The notes below the pieces were generated by a model. It was given only the letters and a program-made list of their open reading frames with translations, searched no databases and had not been told where the DNA came from. The position numbers and the translations under genes are program-made. Shown here in pieces: positions 41,996 through 51,360 of a stretch of DNA of 64,000 bases; positions within the stretch are counted from its first letter, which is position 1; every line of letters begins with the position of its first letter. This DNA comes from an uncultured Winogradskyella sp. (lineage in GTDB: Bacteria; Bacteroidota; Bacteroidia; Flavobacteriales; Flavobacteriaceae): contig CAJXLB010000009.1 of the NCBI GenBank assembly GCA_913055905.1, positions 25,840-89,839 on the forward strand. The letters are read 5' to 3'.

Positions 41996-44005
41996 TTATA
42001 ATGATTCTAATAATGTATCGTCAACTTCATTTGGCAGGGTAACCTTGAGATTAGGCTCATTTTTCATGGCGCGTTTTATAGCGAAAATTGCGCCTTCGTT
42101 TCTTGCCCAACTTCGTCTTGAAATACCATTATTGACATCCCAAAACAGCATTTGTTTTAATCGCCTATCTGCTTCTTTAGAACCATCAAGAACCATGCCG
42201 AATCCGCCATTAATGACCTCGCCCCAACCAACACCACCGCCATTGTGTATACTTACCCAAGTAGCACCTCGAAAACTATCGCCTATAACGTTTTGTATGG
42301 CCATGTCTGCAGTAAAGCGAGAGCCATCATAAATATTACTTGTCTCTCTGTACGGAGAATCCGTGCCGCTTACATCATGATGGTCCCTGCCTAAAATTAC
42401 TTCACCAATCTCTCCCTTTGCAATCGCTTGGTTAAAAGCTTCTGCTATTTTCATTCGGCCTTCTGCATCTGCATATAAGATTCGTGCTTGAGAACCAACA
42501 ACTAACTTGTTTTGTTGAGCCCCTTTTATCCATTGGATATTATCTGCCATTTGCTGTTTAATTTCCTCGGGCGAATACTTCATAATTGCCTCTAAAACTT
42601 GGCAGGCAATTTCATCGGTCTTCAACAAATCTTCTTCTTTGCCTGAGGCACAAACCCATCTAAATGGGCCAAAGCCGTAATCAAAACACATAGGGCCCAT
42701 AATATCCTGAACGTAGCTTGGGTATTTAAATTCTCTTCCAATAGTTGGGTTTTCACTCATAACATCGGCTCCTGCTCTAGACGCTTCAAGCAAAAACGCA
42801 TTGCCATAGTCAAAGAAATAGGTGCCCTTGGCCGTGTGAGCATTTATAGCGGATGCATGTCGTCTTAGGCTTTCTTGAACGTGTAATTTAAATTCCTCTA
42901 CGTTATTCGCCATCATTTCATTGGCTTCTTCAAAACTTAGACTAACTGGATAATAACCGCCAGCCCATGGATTATGCAAGGAGGTTTGGTCGCTACCCAA
43001 GTCAATATGAAGTCCTGCTTCATCAAACTTTTCCCAGACATCCACGACATTGCCCAAGTAGGCAATGGATACGACTTCTTTAGATTTTTGAGCGTTGATA
43101 ACACGATGAACAAGTTCATCCAAATCCGTAATTTTTTCATCAATCCAGCCTTGGTCGAGTCGCACTTGCGTGATTTTAGGATTCACCTCGGCGCAGACAG
43201 TGATACAACCTGCAATGTTACCAGCTTTTGGTTGTGCTCCCGACATGCCTCCTAATCCGGAAGTAACAAAAAGACGACCCTTAGGAGCCTTACCTATCTT
43301 TCTAAAGCCATTTAAAACAGTGATTGTGGTACCATGGACAATCCCTTGTGGCCCAATGTACATGTAACTTCCAGCAGTCATTTGCCCATATTGGGTTACA
43401 CCGAGCGCATTATATTTTTCCCAGTCATCTGGTTTTGAATAATTGGGAATCATCATGCCATTGGTTACCACAACGCGCGGTGCCTCCTTGTGACTTGGAA
43501 ATAAGCCCATGGGATGGCCAGAATACATGACTAAGGTTTGCTGGTCCGTCATTTCGGCCAAATATTTCATGGTGAGCCTGTATTGCGCCCAATTTTGAAA
43601 TACTGCACCATTACCACCATACGTAATGAGCTCATGAGGATGTTGAGCTACGGCATAATCTAGATTATTTTGAATCATAAGCATAATGGCCGCCGCTTGC
43701 TTACTTTTTGCAGGATAGTCATCTATTGACCGCGCGTACATTTTGTAACTTGGTCTAAAGCGGTACATGTAAATGCGCCCATAGATCTCAAGTTCATTTT
43801 TAAAATCCTCTATCAATACGTTGTGGAACTTTTTATCAAAATAGCGCAAGGCATTTTTAAGTGCTAGCTTCTTTTCTTCATCTGATAAAATAGATTTGCG
43901 TTTAGGTGCATGATTTATGGAGGAATCATATGGTTTGGGTTGCGGAAGGTAGTCTGGAATTCCTTCTAGTATTTGTTCTTTAAACGACAAATCGGTTAGT
44001 TGCAT
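41996..44005 (-). CDS. hutU: Urocanate hydratase
   Basis: HutU converts urocanate to imidazolonepropionate in histidine breakdown, with tightly bound NAD+. The 669-residue product is longer than the roughly 560-residue Escherichia-type enzyme and matches the long Bacteroidota form. Conserved parts are LITYGGNGAVFQNWAQYRLT, MYSGHPMGLFPS, VTSGLGGMSGAQPKA and NGGGVGWGEVINGG. The ATG at 44005 overlaps the stop of a small upstream gene by one base (TGATG). No other hut gene is in the window. Confidence 0.95.
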   Translation of the reverse strand: MQLTDLSFKEQILEGIPDYLPQPKPYDSSINHAPKRKSILSDEEKKLALKNALRYFDKKFHNVLIEDFKNELEIYGRIYMYRFRPSYKMYARSIDDYPAKSKQAAAIMLMIQNNLDYAVAQHPHELITYGGNGAVFQNWAQYRLTMKYLAEMTDQQTLVMYSGHPMGLFPSHKEAPRVVVTNGMMIPNYSKPDDWEKYNALGVTQYGQMTAGSYMYIGPQGIVHGTTITVLNGFRKIGKAPKGRLFVTSGLGGMSGAQPKAGNIAGCITVCAEVNPKITQVRLDQGWIDEKITDLDELVHRVINAQKSKEVVSIAYLGNVVDVWEKFDEAGLHIDLGSDQTSLHNPWAGGYYPVSLSFEEANEMMANNVEEFKLHVQESLRRHASAINAHTAKGTYFFDYGNAFLLEASRAGADVMSENPTIGREFKYPSYVQDIMGPMCFDYGFGPFRWVCASGKEEDLLKTDEIACQVLEAIMKYSPEEIKQQMADNIQWIKGAQQNKLVVGSQARILYADAEGRMKIAEAFNQAIAKGEIGEVILGRDHHDVSGTDSPYRETSNIYDGSRFTADMAIQNVIGDSFRGATWVSIHNGGGVGWGEVINGGFGMVLDGSKEADRRLKQMLFWDVNNGISRRSWARNEGAIFAIKRAMKNEPNLKVTLPNEVDDTLLESL

Positions 44006-44166
44006 CACTTTTGTTTTAAATCAGTTTTTTTAAATCCATAAGGACAATGTCTACAGCCACTTTCGCAACAGTAGCCTCTTTTAAGGAGATATTGCTCCGT
44101 AAAACAGCGGTAGCCTTCTGGTGTAAGGTAATAATCACCTTCTTCTATGGGGACAAACTTTTTCAT
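44005..44166 (-). CDS. Small Cys-rich DUF5522-type protein
   Basis: This 53-codon gene encodes a short protein with the pattern EGDYYLTPEGYRCFTEQYLL, then YCCESGCRHCPYGF: five Cys and one His within 25 residues that may bind a metal or Fe-S cluster. The pattern agrees with DUF5522 proteins, which have no known role. Its stop overlaps the hutU ATG (TGATG), so hutU is probably translationally coupled to it. A -7 box ends 6 nt before its ATG. Confidence 0.8.
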   Translation of the reverse strand: MKKFVPIEEGDYYLTPEGYRCFTEQYLLKRGYCCESGCRHCPYGFKKTDLKQK

Positions 44167-44172
44167 CTAATA

Positions 44173-44180
44173 CAAAGATA
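44173..44180 (-). promoter_or_regulatory. -7 box of the DUF5522-hutU operon
   Basis: On the minus strand TATCTTTG fits TAnnTTTG and ends 6 nt before the ATG at 44166, again implying little or no 5' leader. No clear -33 element was found. Confidence 0.5.
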
Positions 44181-44215
44181 ACGCAAATTGGTTTGATTTT
44201 TGTTAGCTATGGACT

Positions 44216-44557
44216 GTGATAGTGATATCAAAATATATCGTCCCAAAAGGATATTGTGGTTTGACACTCTATCCATTGATCTTTCTTAATAACGAATCAT
44301 TAAGAGGAAATAGTGTTGTGGTAAATCATGAACGCATTCATCTAAGACAGCAACTAGAACTTCTTATAGTGCCTTTTTATATTATCTATGGGCTGGAATT
44401 TGTTTTTCGCCTAATTGCCTACAAAAATTGGAAGGAAGCATACCATAACATTTCCTTTGAGCGTGAAGCGTATAAAAATGAAAAAGACCTTGATTATTTA
44501 AAAAGACGACAAATGTGGACTTTTTTAAAATATCTTTGCTTAGGCCTTAAATTATAA
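44216..44557 (+). CDS. Small protein with HExxH motif and a hydrophobic segment
   Basis: This 113-residue protein has HERIH at residues 38-42, a zincin-type HExxH, then a hydrophobic helix (LELLIVPFYIIYGLEFVFRLI), then FEREAYKNEKD, whose Glu82 or Glu84 could be a third metal ligand. This order resembles minimal membrane-associated zincins, but no named family was recognised. The start is GTG at 44216 or 44222. The stop directly abuts the next gene's ATG, so it is the first gene of a four-gene run ending in hemL. Confidence 0.7.
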   Translation: MIVISKYIVPKGYCGLTLYPLIFLNNESLRGNSVVVNHERIHLRQQLELLIVPFYIIYGLEFVFRLIAYKNWKEAYHNISFEREAYKNEKDLDYLKRRQMWTFLKYLCLGLKL

Positions 44558-45454
44558 ATGAAAATTTTAACTGATAGGGTTTCGTTGAAAACTCATTATA
44601 CTATTGAACTTCACTTACGACGCGAAGATTTAATCCATCCGATTATTTCAGGAAATAAATTTCGCAAGCTTAAATATAATCTTGAAGAGGCTAAAAAACT
44701 GGGATTTTCTACACTCTTGACTTTTGGAGGCGCCTATTCCAACCACATAGCAGCTACGGCTTATGCTGGCGAACAATCTGGCTTCAAAACAATTGGCGTT
44801 ATTAGAGGAGAGGAGCTCATAGATAAGGTAGAGGGGAATCCTACTTTGAGATTTGCCAAAAAAAATGGTATGACATTCCATTTTGTAAGTAGGGAAGAAT
44901 ATAGAAGAAAAGGAGAGCGGGAGTTTTTGAATCTTTTGCAAAACCGTTTTGGCGAATTTTACATGTTACCAGAAGGCGGTACCAATGCTTTAGCCGTAAA
45001 GGGTTGCGAGGAAATACTTAAGAAAGAGGATTCTGTCTATGATTTTATCTGTTGCCCAGTAGGGACTGGAGGTACTATTTCAGGCATTATAAATAGTGCT
45101 CACCACCATCAACGAGTATTGGGTTTTCCAGCGTTAAAAGGTGATTTTATTCGCAACGATATTCGTAAATTTGCACAACAAAAAAATTGGGATATTATCA
45201 CAGATTATCATTTTGGCGGCTATGGAAAAATAAATGCTGACCTGATTTCGTTTATCAATAGGTTTAAAGCCAAGTATGGTATTCCATTAGACCCGATTTA
45301 TACTGGGAAAATGATGTATGGGATATTTGATTTAATGGCAAAGGATTTTTTCCCAAAGGAATCTAAAATTCTTGCTATCCATACAGGAGGTTTGCAGGGT
45401 ATAGAAGGGATGAACATAAGATTAAAACAAAAAAATCTACCATTAATAGATTGA
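44558..45454 (+). CDS. PLP-dependent D-cysteine desulfhydrase/ACC deaminase-like enzyme
   Basis: This 298-residue fold-type II PLP enzyme has the Lys in SGNKFRKLKYNL (about residue 33), the GGAYSNHIAATAYAG segment, and CCPVGTGGTISG for phosphate binding. The family includes D-cysteine desulfhydrase and 1-aminocyclopropane-1-carboxylate deaminase; the true substrate here is not clear. It abuts the small upstream gene and overlaps the downstream glucosaminidase start (TGATG). Confidence 0.85.
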   Translation: MKILTDRVSLKTHYTIELHLRREDLIHPIISGNKFRKLKYNLEEAKKLGFSTLLTFGGAYSNHIAATAYAGEQSGFKTIGVIRGEELIDKVEGNPTLRFAKKNGMTFHFVSREEYRRKGEREFLNLLQNRFGEFYMLPEGGTNALAVKGCEEILKKEDSVYDFICCPVGTGGTISGIINSAHHHQRVLGFPALKGDFIRNDIRKFAQQKNWDIITDYHFGGYGKINADLISFINRFKAKYGIPLDPIYTGKMMYGIFDLMAKDFFPKESKILAIHTGGLQGIEGMNIRLKQKNLPLID

Positions 45455-46248
45455 TGAAAGCATCTAGAATAATTCTGTGTGTCTGGGCGGTGTTGTTTGC
45501 TGTGAGTTGCGGTTCCAAAAAAAATGCTGTCAATAAAAAGAACAAGACCAAGGAAGTTATAGATAGAACTACCACAGAACCTGAAGCAAAGGAAACTGTA
45601 ACCACAACAAAACCACCATCATCTACGGAAATGTATATTGAAGAATTTGCTGAGATTGCTATGCGCCAAATGCGCACGGCTAAAATTCCTGCAAGTATTA
45701 CCCTTGCGCAGGGTATTTTAGAATCGGGTTCAGGCAGAGGACGTTTGGCAGTTGAGGCTAATAATCACTTCGGCATTAAGTGCCATGGTTGGAAGGGTGC
45801 CAAAATATACCATGATGACGATAGGTCACAAGAGTGCTTCAGAAAATATAACAGGGCAGAGTCCTCTTATAGAGACCATTCAGAATTTCTCACTGGCCGA
45901 AAGCGTTACGCGAATCTTTTTAGACTTAAACCTGGTGATTATAAGGCATGGGCAAAAGGTTTAAAAGCCGCTGGCTATGCTACCGATCGCAAGTATCCAC
46001 AGAAGTTAATTAGCTTAATAGAACGCTATGAGCTGTATAGGTATGATGCTGAGGTTTTGGGAAGTGATAGTGAAGACAAGGAATTAGTAAAGGTCAATAG
46101 TGGAGTTTTACGCTATATCGTAGAAAGGGGAGATACCTTGTATTCCTTGGCAAAACGCTATAAAACTACAGTAGAAGCTATTAAGGAACTCAATAATCTA
46201 ACAACAAATAACTTGGCTTTAGGCCAAGAATTAATGATACCAAATTAA
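45454..46248 (+). CDS. Glucosaminidase (GH73-type) lipoprotein with LysM domain
   Basis: This 264-residue protein has a lipobox (LFAVSC, Cys near residue 19) and a Lys/Thr-rich linker. An N-acetylglucosaminidase domain (about 60-205) follows, with [20 protein letters not shown] carrying the catalytic Glu and [12 protein letters not shown]-terminal LysM domain ([20 protein letters not shown], about 215-262) binds peptidoglycan. It probably cleaves cell-wall glycan from the outer-membrane side. It is 4 nt before hemL. Confidence 0.9.
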   Translation: MKASRIILCVWAVLFAVSCGSKKNAVNKKNKTKEVIDRTTTEPEAKETVTTTKPPSSTEMYIEEFAEIAMRQMRTAKIPASITLAQGILESGSGRGRLAVEANNHFGIKCHGWKGAKIYHDDDRSQECFRKYNRAESSYRDHSEFLTGRKRYANLFRLKPGDYKAWAKGLKAAGYATDRKYPQKLISLIERYELYRYDAEVLGSDSEDKELVKVNSGVLRYIVERGDTLYSLAKRYKTTVEAIKELNNLTTNNLALGQELMIPN

Positions 46249-46252
46249 ACGT

Positions 46253-47539
46253 ATGTTATATCAAAGAAGTAGCGCATTATTTAAAGAAGCAGAGCAAGTC
46301 ATTCCAGGAGGTGTAAACTCACCTGTAAGAGCTTTTAAAGCTGTTGGTGGTACACCAATTTTTGCTAAGTCTGCCAAAGGCGCTTATGTGTATGATGAAG
46401 ATGGCAATAGGTTTATAGACTATATCAATTCTTGGGGCCCTATGATTCTAGGGCATGCGTTTCAGCCCGTTGTGGATGCCGTAAAAGAAAAAGCAGAATT
46501 AGGGACGTCTTATGGCATGCCTACCAAATTGGAAACCGAAATTGCCGAATTGGCCGTTTCCATGGTTCCGAATATTGATAAAATTCGTTTTGTCAATTCC
46601 GGGACCGAAGCTTGTATGAGCGCTATACGCTTGGCAAGGGGCTTTTCAAAAAAAGAGAAAATCATCAAGTTTGCTGGTTGTTATCATGGGCATAGTGATG
46701 CTTTTTTAATTCAGGCAGGAAGTGGTGCAATCACCTTTGGATCGCCAAATAGTCCTGGCGTTACCCAAGGAACGGCAAAGGATACCCTTTTGGCTCATTA
46801 TAATGATTTAGAGAGTGTGGAACGCTTGTTCAACGCTAATAAAAATGAAATCGCAGCTATAATCGTGGAACCGGTAGCTGGAAATATGGGCTGCATACCA
46901 CCAAAAGAAGGGTTTCTGGAAGGATTGAGACATTTATGCGACGCCAACGAGGCCTTGTTGATTTTTGATGAAGTTATGACTGGATTTAGGCTTGCCAAAG
47001 GAGGTGTTCAAGAACTTAAAGGTATAAATGCAGACATTGTTTGCTTTGGTAAGGTCATAGGAGGAGGTCTACCTGTGGGCGCTTTTGCTTCGAGAAATGA
47101 AATCATGGAAGTTTTGGCACCTACTGGTCCTGTATATCAAGCAGGAACCTTAAGCGGAAACCCTTTGGCTATGGCGGCAGGCTACGAAATGCTTAAAGCT
47201 ATTAAAAAGGATAAAGGACTAATGAACCGCCTCGAAGAAAAGACCAAATACCTTCATGAGGGTATAGCTGACGTGTTAAACCGACATAATGTGGACCATA
47301 CCATCAATAGAATTGGTTCAATGATTTCCGTGCACTTTTGCAAAGAAGAGGTTGTGGATTTTCAGTCGGCAGCATTGGGTAATAATGATTCTTTCAAAGT
47401 ATTCTTTCATGGCATGTTGAAAAGAGGTATTTACATTGCTCCAAGTGCCTTTGAATCGTGGTTTATTACAGATGCCTTAACCTATAAAGATTTAAACGAG
47501 ACTATTGCAGCAGTGGAAGAGGTGGCTAAGGAATTATAA
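46253..47539 (+). CDS. hemL: Glutamate-1-semialdehyde 2,1-aminomutase
   Basis: HemL makes 5-aminolevulinate, the first haem precursor of the C5 pathway. The 428-residue PLP enzyme begins with [20 protein letters not shown] and has [16 protein letters not shown], the Lys in [15 protein letters not shown] (about residue 267) and [12 protein letters not shown]. It is last in the run that starts at 44216 and ends at a strong terminator. Confidence 0.95.
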   Translation: MLYQRSSALFKEAEQVIPGGVNSPVRAFKAVGGTPIFAKSAKGAYVYDEDGNRFIDYINSWGPMILGHAFQPVVDAVKEKAELGTSYGMPTKLETEIAELAVSMVPNIDKIRFVNSGTEACMSAIRLARGFSKKEKIIKFAGCYHGHSDAFLIQAGSGAITFGSPNSPGVTQGTAKDTLLAHYNDLESVERLFNANKNEIAAIIVEPVAGNMGCIPPKEGFLEGLRHLCDANEALLIFDEVMTGFRLAKGGVQELKGINADIVCFGKVIGGGLPVGAFASRNEIMEVLAPTGPVYQAGTLSGNPLAMAAGYEMLKAIKKDKGLMNRLEEKTKYLHEGIADVLNRHNVDHTINRIGSMISVHFCKEEVVDFQSAALGNNDSFKVFFHGMLKRGIYIAPSAFESWFITDALTYKDLNETIAAVEEVAKEL

Positions 47540-47571
47540 AAAAAGCTCCATTGAAAAATGGAGCTTTTTTT
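47538..47571. terminator. Bidirectional terminator between hemL and the small secreted protein
   Basis: AGCTCCATT and AATGGAGCT pair around GAAA with A and T tracts on both sides. It directly follows the hemL stop and precedes the convergent stop at 47577. Confidence 0.9.
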
Positions 47572-47576
47572 ATAAT

Positions 47577-47903
47577 TTATTCCTCTTTTATGGTGAGATA
47601 ACGCTTAAACTGCGCCTCAGTAAGAATACTTTTGAATCTTTTATCTCTGTAGGCATTAAGTTTTTCTAAGGACGGCGTGTTTTTTGAGGCATCTCTTAGA
47701 CTGGATTTTTTCTCTACATAAGCTTGGTACACTTTATAAATTTCATCACGTTGTTGGTCATCAAATTTAAGCTGTTGCCTCAACGCTTCTGTTTTTTCCG
47801 CAGCCAAAGCGTTTATGTCTATTTTGTTTTTTTGTGCTAGCATGGATTGGGTACCCACGACCATTAAAAGCGCAAAAGAAACGAGTGTAATTACCTTTTT
47901 CAT
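47577..47903 (-). CDS. Small secreted helical protein, Spy-like
   Basis: This 108-residue protein has a signal peptide (to SMLAQ, about residue 23) and a helical body with RQQLKFDDQQRDEIYKVYQ and ILTEAQFKRYLTI. The spacing of conserved Leu and Gln recalls Spy/CpxP-like periplasmic chaperones, though no LTxxQ repeat is fully matched. Function is inferred only. Confidence 0.7.
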   Translation of the reverse strand: MKKVITLVSFALLMVVGTQSMLAQKNKIDINALAAEKTEALRQQLKFDDQQRDEIYKVYQAYVEKKSSLRDASKNTPSLEKLNAYRDKRFKSILTEAQFKRYLTIKEE

Positions 47904-48211
47904 GTTTTGAATGTTTAGTTTATCGCTCTAAAATACTAATTTATTTAAAAGTACGAAGATAATCTTCTTCTACTAGAACCAAATTTAAGGTTTATACTAA
48001 TTATTTCTCGGCTGATATGACGGAGTATTACGGTCTTCTTAAATCGATAAACACTTGGAAAGCAAGTAACACTCTTTAATTTTTTATTTCGGCTTTATTG
48101 CCAAGATACCATTCTTGAAGATTTTATGGAATGAAAAACTATCGATGTTATAATCTTTTATTCAGCACTTAATCATTTTATATCCTCGAACTTTCTGAGC
48201 ATAGAAACAAA
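47904..48211. other. Non-coding gap without recognised features
   Basis: This AT-rich stretch separates two minus-strand small secreted-protein genes. It must hold the promoter of the gene at 47577-47903, but no confident -33/-7 pair or gene was found. A terminator for the upstream transcript begins at 48212. Confidence 0.6.
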
Positions 48212-48242
48212 AAAAAGGTTTCGTGCTAATCGAAACCTTTTT
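48212..48242. terminator. Terminator after the gene at 48265-48648
   Basis: AAAAAGGTTTCG and CGAAACCTTTTT pair perfectly over 12 bases around a seven-base loop. The A tract on the plus strand serves minus-strand transcripts. Confidence 0.88.
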
Positions 48243-48264
48243 GAAATCGTGAAACAAATCAGAA

Positions 48265-48648
48265 TTATAGTTTAATCTTTTTTTGCTCGTCGGTAAGAAT
48301 TTTATCCATACCAGATTCAAAGGCACTATTGCCCATAACTGTTTTGGCAATTTCATCTTTAGCTGCAGAACCCATCAATTGTTCTGGAGAAAAACTTGAG
48401 ATAAGCTTCTGTACTTTTTTTGATTTTAATTGCGAAACGACCAGGTCACTTACCTGTGTTTGCTGTTTCTCGGAGAGGTTTAATTTTTTTGTTAGTTTCT
48501 TCACTTGGTCTGCTGCAAATGATTCTACAAAAGAACTTTGGTCTACCGATTTAGTCATAGTTTCTGCAGAACTTTTAAGTGATTTTAAATCTTGGGCATT
48601 TACATTAAATGCCATTAAGGCGATACATAAAAGGAGTAATTTTTTCAT
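48265..48648 (-). CDS. Small secreted helical protein of unknown function
   Basis: This 127-residue protein has a signal peptide (LLLLCIALMAFNVNAQ) and an all-alpha mature part with KKLTKKLNLSEKQQTQVSDLV and KILTDEQKKIKL. The LSEKQ and LTDEQ elements resemble Spy/CpxP-like repeats, as in the neighbour at 47577, so the two may be distant relatives. No specific function is visible. Confidence 0.7.
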   Translation of the reverse strand: MKKLLLLCIALMAFNVNAQDLKSLKSSAETMTKSVDQSSFVESFAADQVKKLTKKLNLSEKQQTQVSDLVVSQLKSKKVQKLISSFSPEQLMGSAAKDEIAKTVMGNSAFESGMDKILTDEQKKIKL

Positions 48649-48710
48649 TTTTTTTAGTGTTTTTTATTGCTGTAAATATAATAGTTTCAATGATATAAAG
48701 GAAGAATAAT

Positions 48711-48741
48711 AAAAAAGGCTTCGATTTTTTATCGAAGCCTT
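48711..48741 (-). terminator. Terminator after the metalloprotease gene
   Basis: AAGGCTTCGAT and ATCGAAGCCTT form an 11-base stem with a short T-rich loop and an A tract on the plus strand. It lies 28 nt from the protease stop. Confidence 0.88.
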
Positions 48742-48768
48742 CATAAATACTAAGCGTTTTAGTTTCTC

Positions 48769-51264
48769 TTAGTTGTTTGGGTCTAAAATATCATCGACAC
48801 GCTCTAGAGCATCGGCAATATGAATTCTGCTCATTGCATCAGCACCTCTGGCATTTCTTAACTGAGAACGTAGGGATTTGAGCTCTGCTCGTACTACGGC
48901 CCTAATGTCAGACTGACTTACATTTACAGAAGTTGTACCAGCAAATCTTCTAAATCGCGCAGGTATTTCTGGTTGTTCATTTTTCATAATAAACTCCATA
49001 CGCTCTATATAAGCACGTTGTAAATTACGTCGGTAAATATCTATTTTCTTACCTGTACGTAGCTCACTGAACAAGCCTTTACGCAAGTCTTTCATCATGT
49101 CATAAAGCCCATAAGCCTCTTCGCCATTGATGGACTCGTTTTCTAAAAGTCGCTGCATTCTTCCAAAATCCATCAAATTGTTCAATGTACGTGTCTGTAT
49201 ACCTCTTATACGCTCAATTTGTCCTGCATTTTCAATCTTATTGAAAATATTCTGATCTAACATCCACTCTGGTGTTGTAAATAGTTGATCTTGGATAAAC
49301 TGCATGGCCTTTTTCTGGTGATCGGCAGGCACATGAGTGTAAACAGCTCCTTCTTGGTCGTAAGTTTTATAATATTCGTAAACACCACCAATATTGGATG
49401 CGACGTGGCCCATGTAACGATTAAATTGTCCTAGTACTTGTCCGTACATGGTTTCAAGATCGTCATAGTTTTTTCCGTCTTCTGCAGTCCACTCAATAAG
49501 GTTTGGAATAATACGCTTTAAGTTTTTTATTCCGTACTCAGATGCCAGAACAGCGTCGTCGCCTAGGTCTTCAGTTTGAGAGCTAGGGTCAATAACACCA
49601 AATTGTTGTCTTCCAAAACGGTACATTGGATCTCCGGCCTTTTCTAGTATCCAACTGTCTAATATTTCTTTCTCATCTTCAGCCGTTTCTGCTTCAAGAA
49701 TAGGTCTATAACCCCATTTAATGGCATATTTATCGTAAGGTCCTATGTTTGGCATTAACGCTACCCCTTCGTCGCCAGGCTGTGCAACATAATTGAAACG
49801 TGCATAATCCATAATGGAAGGTGCTGTACCGTATTTTTTGGTGAATTCGGCATCACGAAGTTTTTCAACAGGATAGGCGACGCTGCTTCCCATATTATGA
49901 GGTAATCCTAACGTGTGACCAACCTCATGGGCAGAAACAAAACGGATTAATCGTCCCATAACTTCATCTTTAAATGCTACACCTCTTGCATCTGGATTGA
50001 TGGCAGCAGTTTGGACGAAGAACCAATTGCGCAGCAATGTCATTACGTTATGGTACCAATTGATATCACTTTCCAATATCTCACCAGATCTAGGGTCACT
50101 AACGTGTGGACCGTTGGCATTAGGTATTGGAGATGCGAGGTAGCGCACTACAGAATAGCGGACATCTTCTGGAGACCACTCAGGGTCTTCTTCTGGGCTA
50201 GGTGGGTCTTTAGCAATGATTGCATTCTTAAAGCCAGCGGCCTCAAAAGCAACTTGCCAGTCTTCGATACCTTGCTTAATATATTTTCGCCATTTTTTAG
50301 GTGTGGCGCGATCAATGTAATAAACAATAGGTTTTTTAGGTTCTACCAACTCACCTCTTTTGAATTTCTCAATATCCTCGTCCTTAACTTCCAATCTCCA
50401 GCGGTCTAGGTATCGTACCGTTTTACTTTCCTGTGCATCTAATCCATAATCAACCTGACCTCTAGCAAACCAACCAACACGCTGGTCAAAATAGCGTCTT
50501 CTCATGGGCTCTTTCGGTAAAAGAATCATAGAGTTGTTAATTTCTAACGAGATACTTCCAGTGCTGGAATTTGAAGGTGGATTACCAGCAGCATAGGTTT
50601 TGACATGTCTAGCTTCAATATTTTCTGGATAGCTCTTTACAGATTCTATAAAAGATTTATCACTTTCAAGACGTGTAATTCTATATTGTTGACGCCTAGA
50701 CTGCGGAAAACCAAGAGCCTTAACATCCTTTTCAAATAAATCTGTCACCTCAATAACCGTACTCGTAGAATCCTTTCCTAGTGCTTTGATAGGAAAAGTT
50801 GCCAGTACTGGTTCAAAATTTGAATTTACGACAGCTTCATGTACTGGTAAAGAGTCAGCTGCCACGACTTCATGAGATACTACACGGAGTAATACTTTTT
50901 TATCGCGCTTCTGCCATCTAAGGACTTGCGTGTTTTGTTTGCCTCCACCAAAACCGATTCCACTGGCTGTTTTGGCAATACGCGTAACCATGAGCATTTC
51001 TCTCTCAAAAAGAGAATCTGGAATCTCATAGAAATACTTGTCATCTAGCATATGCACATGAAACAAGCCTTCATCGGTTTTTGCGTCTTTGGTTATAACT
51101 TTAGAGTAAGGTTGAATGTCATTTTTTCCAGGCTTTTTACCTGATGATTTTGACATAGCGGTTTGGTCCGATTTCTTCGATTTACTGGCTTTTTTCGTTG
51201 TTGAGCACGAAAAAACCATAAATGCGCAAACTAATAGGAGTAGTTTAGTTGAATAGTGTTTCAC
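48769..51264 (-). CDS. Zinc metalloprotease lipoprotein, DUF5117/DUF5118 type
   Basis: This 831-residue protein has a lipobox (MVFSC, Cys near residue 20) and a Lys/Ser-rich linker. DUF5117-like sequence (FYEIPDSLFEREMLMVTRIA) leads to the zinc site SAHEVGHTLGLPHNMGSSVA (HExxHxxGxxH, about residue 447). A C-terminal DUF4953-type region follows. Such proteins are common in Bacteroidota and are probably anchored in the envelope; the substrate is unknown. It is transcribed alone. Confidence 0.9.
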   Translation of the reverse strand: MKHYSTKLLLLVCAFMVFSCSTTKKASKSKKSDQTAMSKSSGKKPGKNDIQPYSKVITKDAKTDEGLFHVHMLDDKYFYEIPDSLFEREMLMVTRIAKTASGIGFGGGKQNTQVLRWQKRDKKVLLRVVSHEVVAADSLPVHEAVVNSNFEPVLATFPIKALGKDSTSTVIEVTDLFEKDVKALGFPQSRRQQYRITRLESDKSFIESVKSYPENIEARHVKTYAAGNPPSNSSTGSISLEINNSMILLPKEPMRRRYFDQRVGWFARGQVDYGLDAQESKTVRYLDRWRLEVKDEDIEKFKRGELVEPKKPIVYYIDRATPKKWRKYIKQGIEDWQVAFEAAGFKNAIIAKDPPSPEEDPEWSPEDVRYSVVRYLASPIPNANGPHVSDPRSGEILESDINWYHNVMTLLRNWFFVQTAAINPDARGVAFKDEVMGRLIRFVSAHEVGHTLGLPHNMGSSVAYPVEKLRDAEFTKKYGTAPSIMDYARFNYVAQPGDEGVALMPNIGPYDKYAIKWGYRPILEAETAEDEKEILDSWILEKAGDPMYRFGRQQFGVIDPSSQTEDLGDDAVLASEYGIKNLKRIIPNLIEWTAEDGKNYDDLETMYGQVLGQFNRYMGHVASNIGGVYEYYKTYDQEGAVYTHVPADHQKKAMQFIQDQLFTTPEWMLDQNIFNKIENAGQIERIRGIQTRTLNNLMDFGRMQRLLENESINGEEAYGLYDMMKDLRKGLFSELRTGKKIDIYRRNLQRAYIERMEFIMKNEQPEIPARFRRFAGTTSVNVSQSDIRAVVRAELKSLRSQLRNARGADAMSRIHIADALERVDDILDPNN

Positions 51265-51360
51265 AATAGTTAGTTTTTTAAAAAATTCGCATGAAAATAC
51301 GGATTAAGCAGGTAATCTTTCAAAACTACAGCTTACTTTAATATTTATTTAACGGACTTT

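Noticed and set aside
48329-48709. Open frame of 126 codons on the plus strand
   Set aside because: It is antisense to a small secreted-protein gene that has a clear signal peptide and terminator, and it runs through that gene's promoter region.
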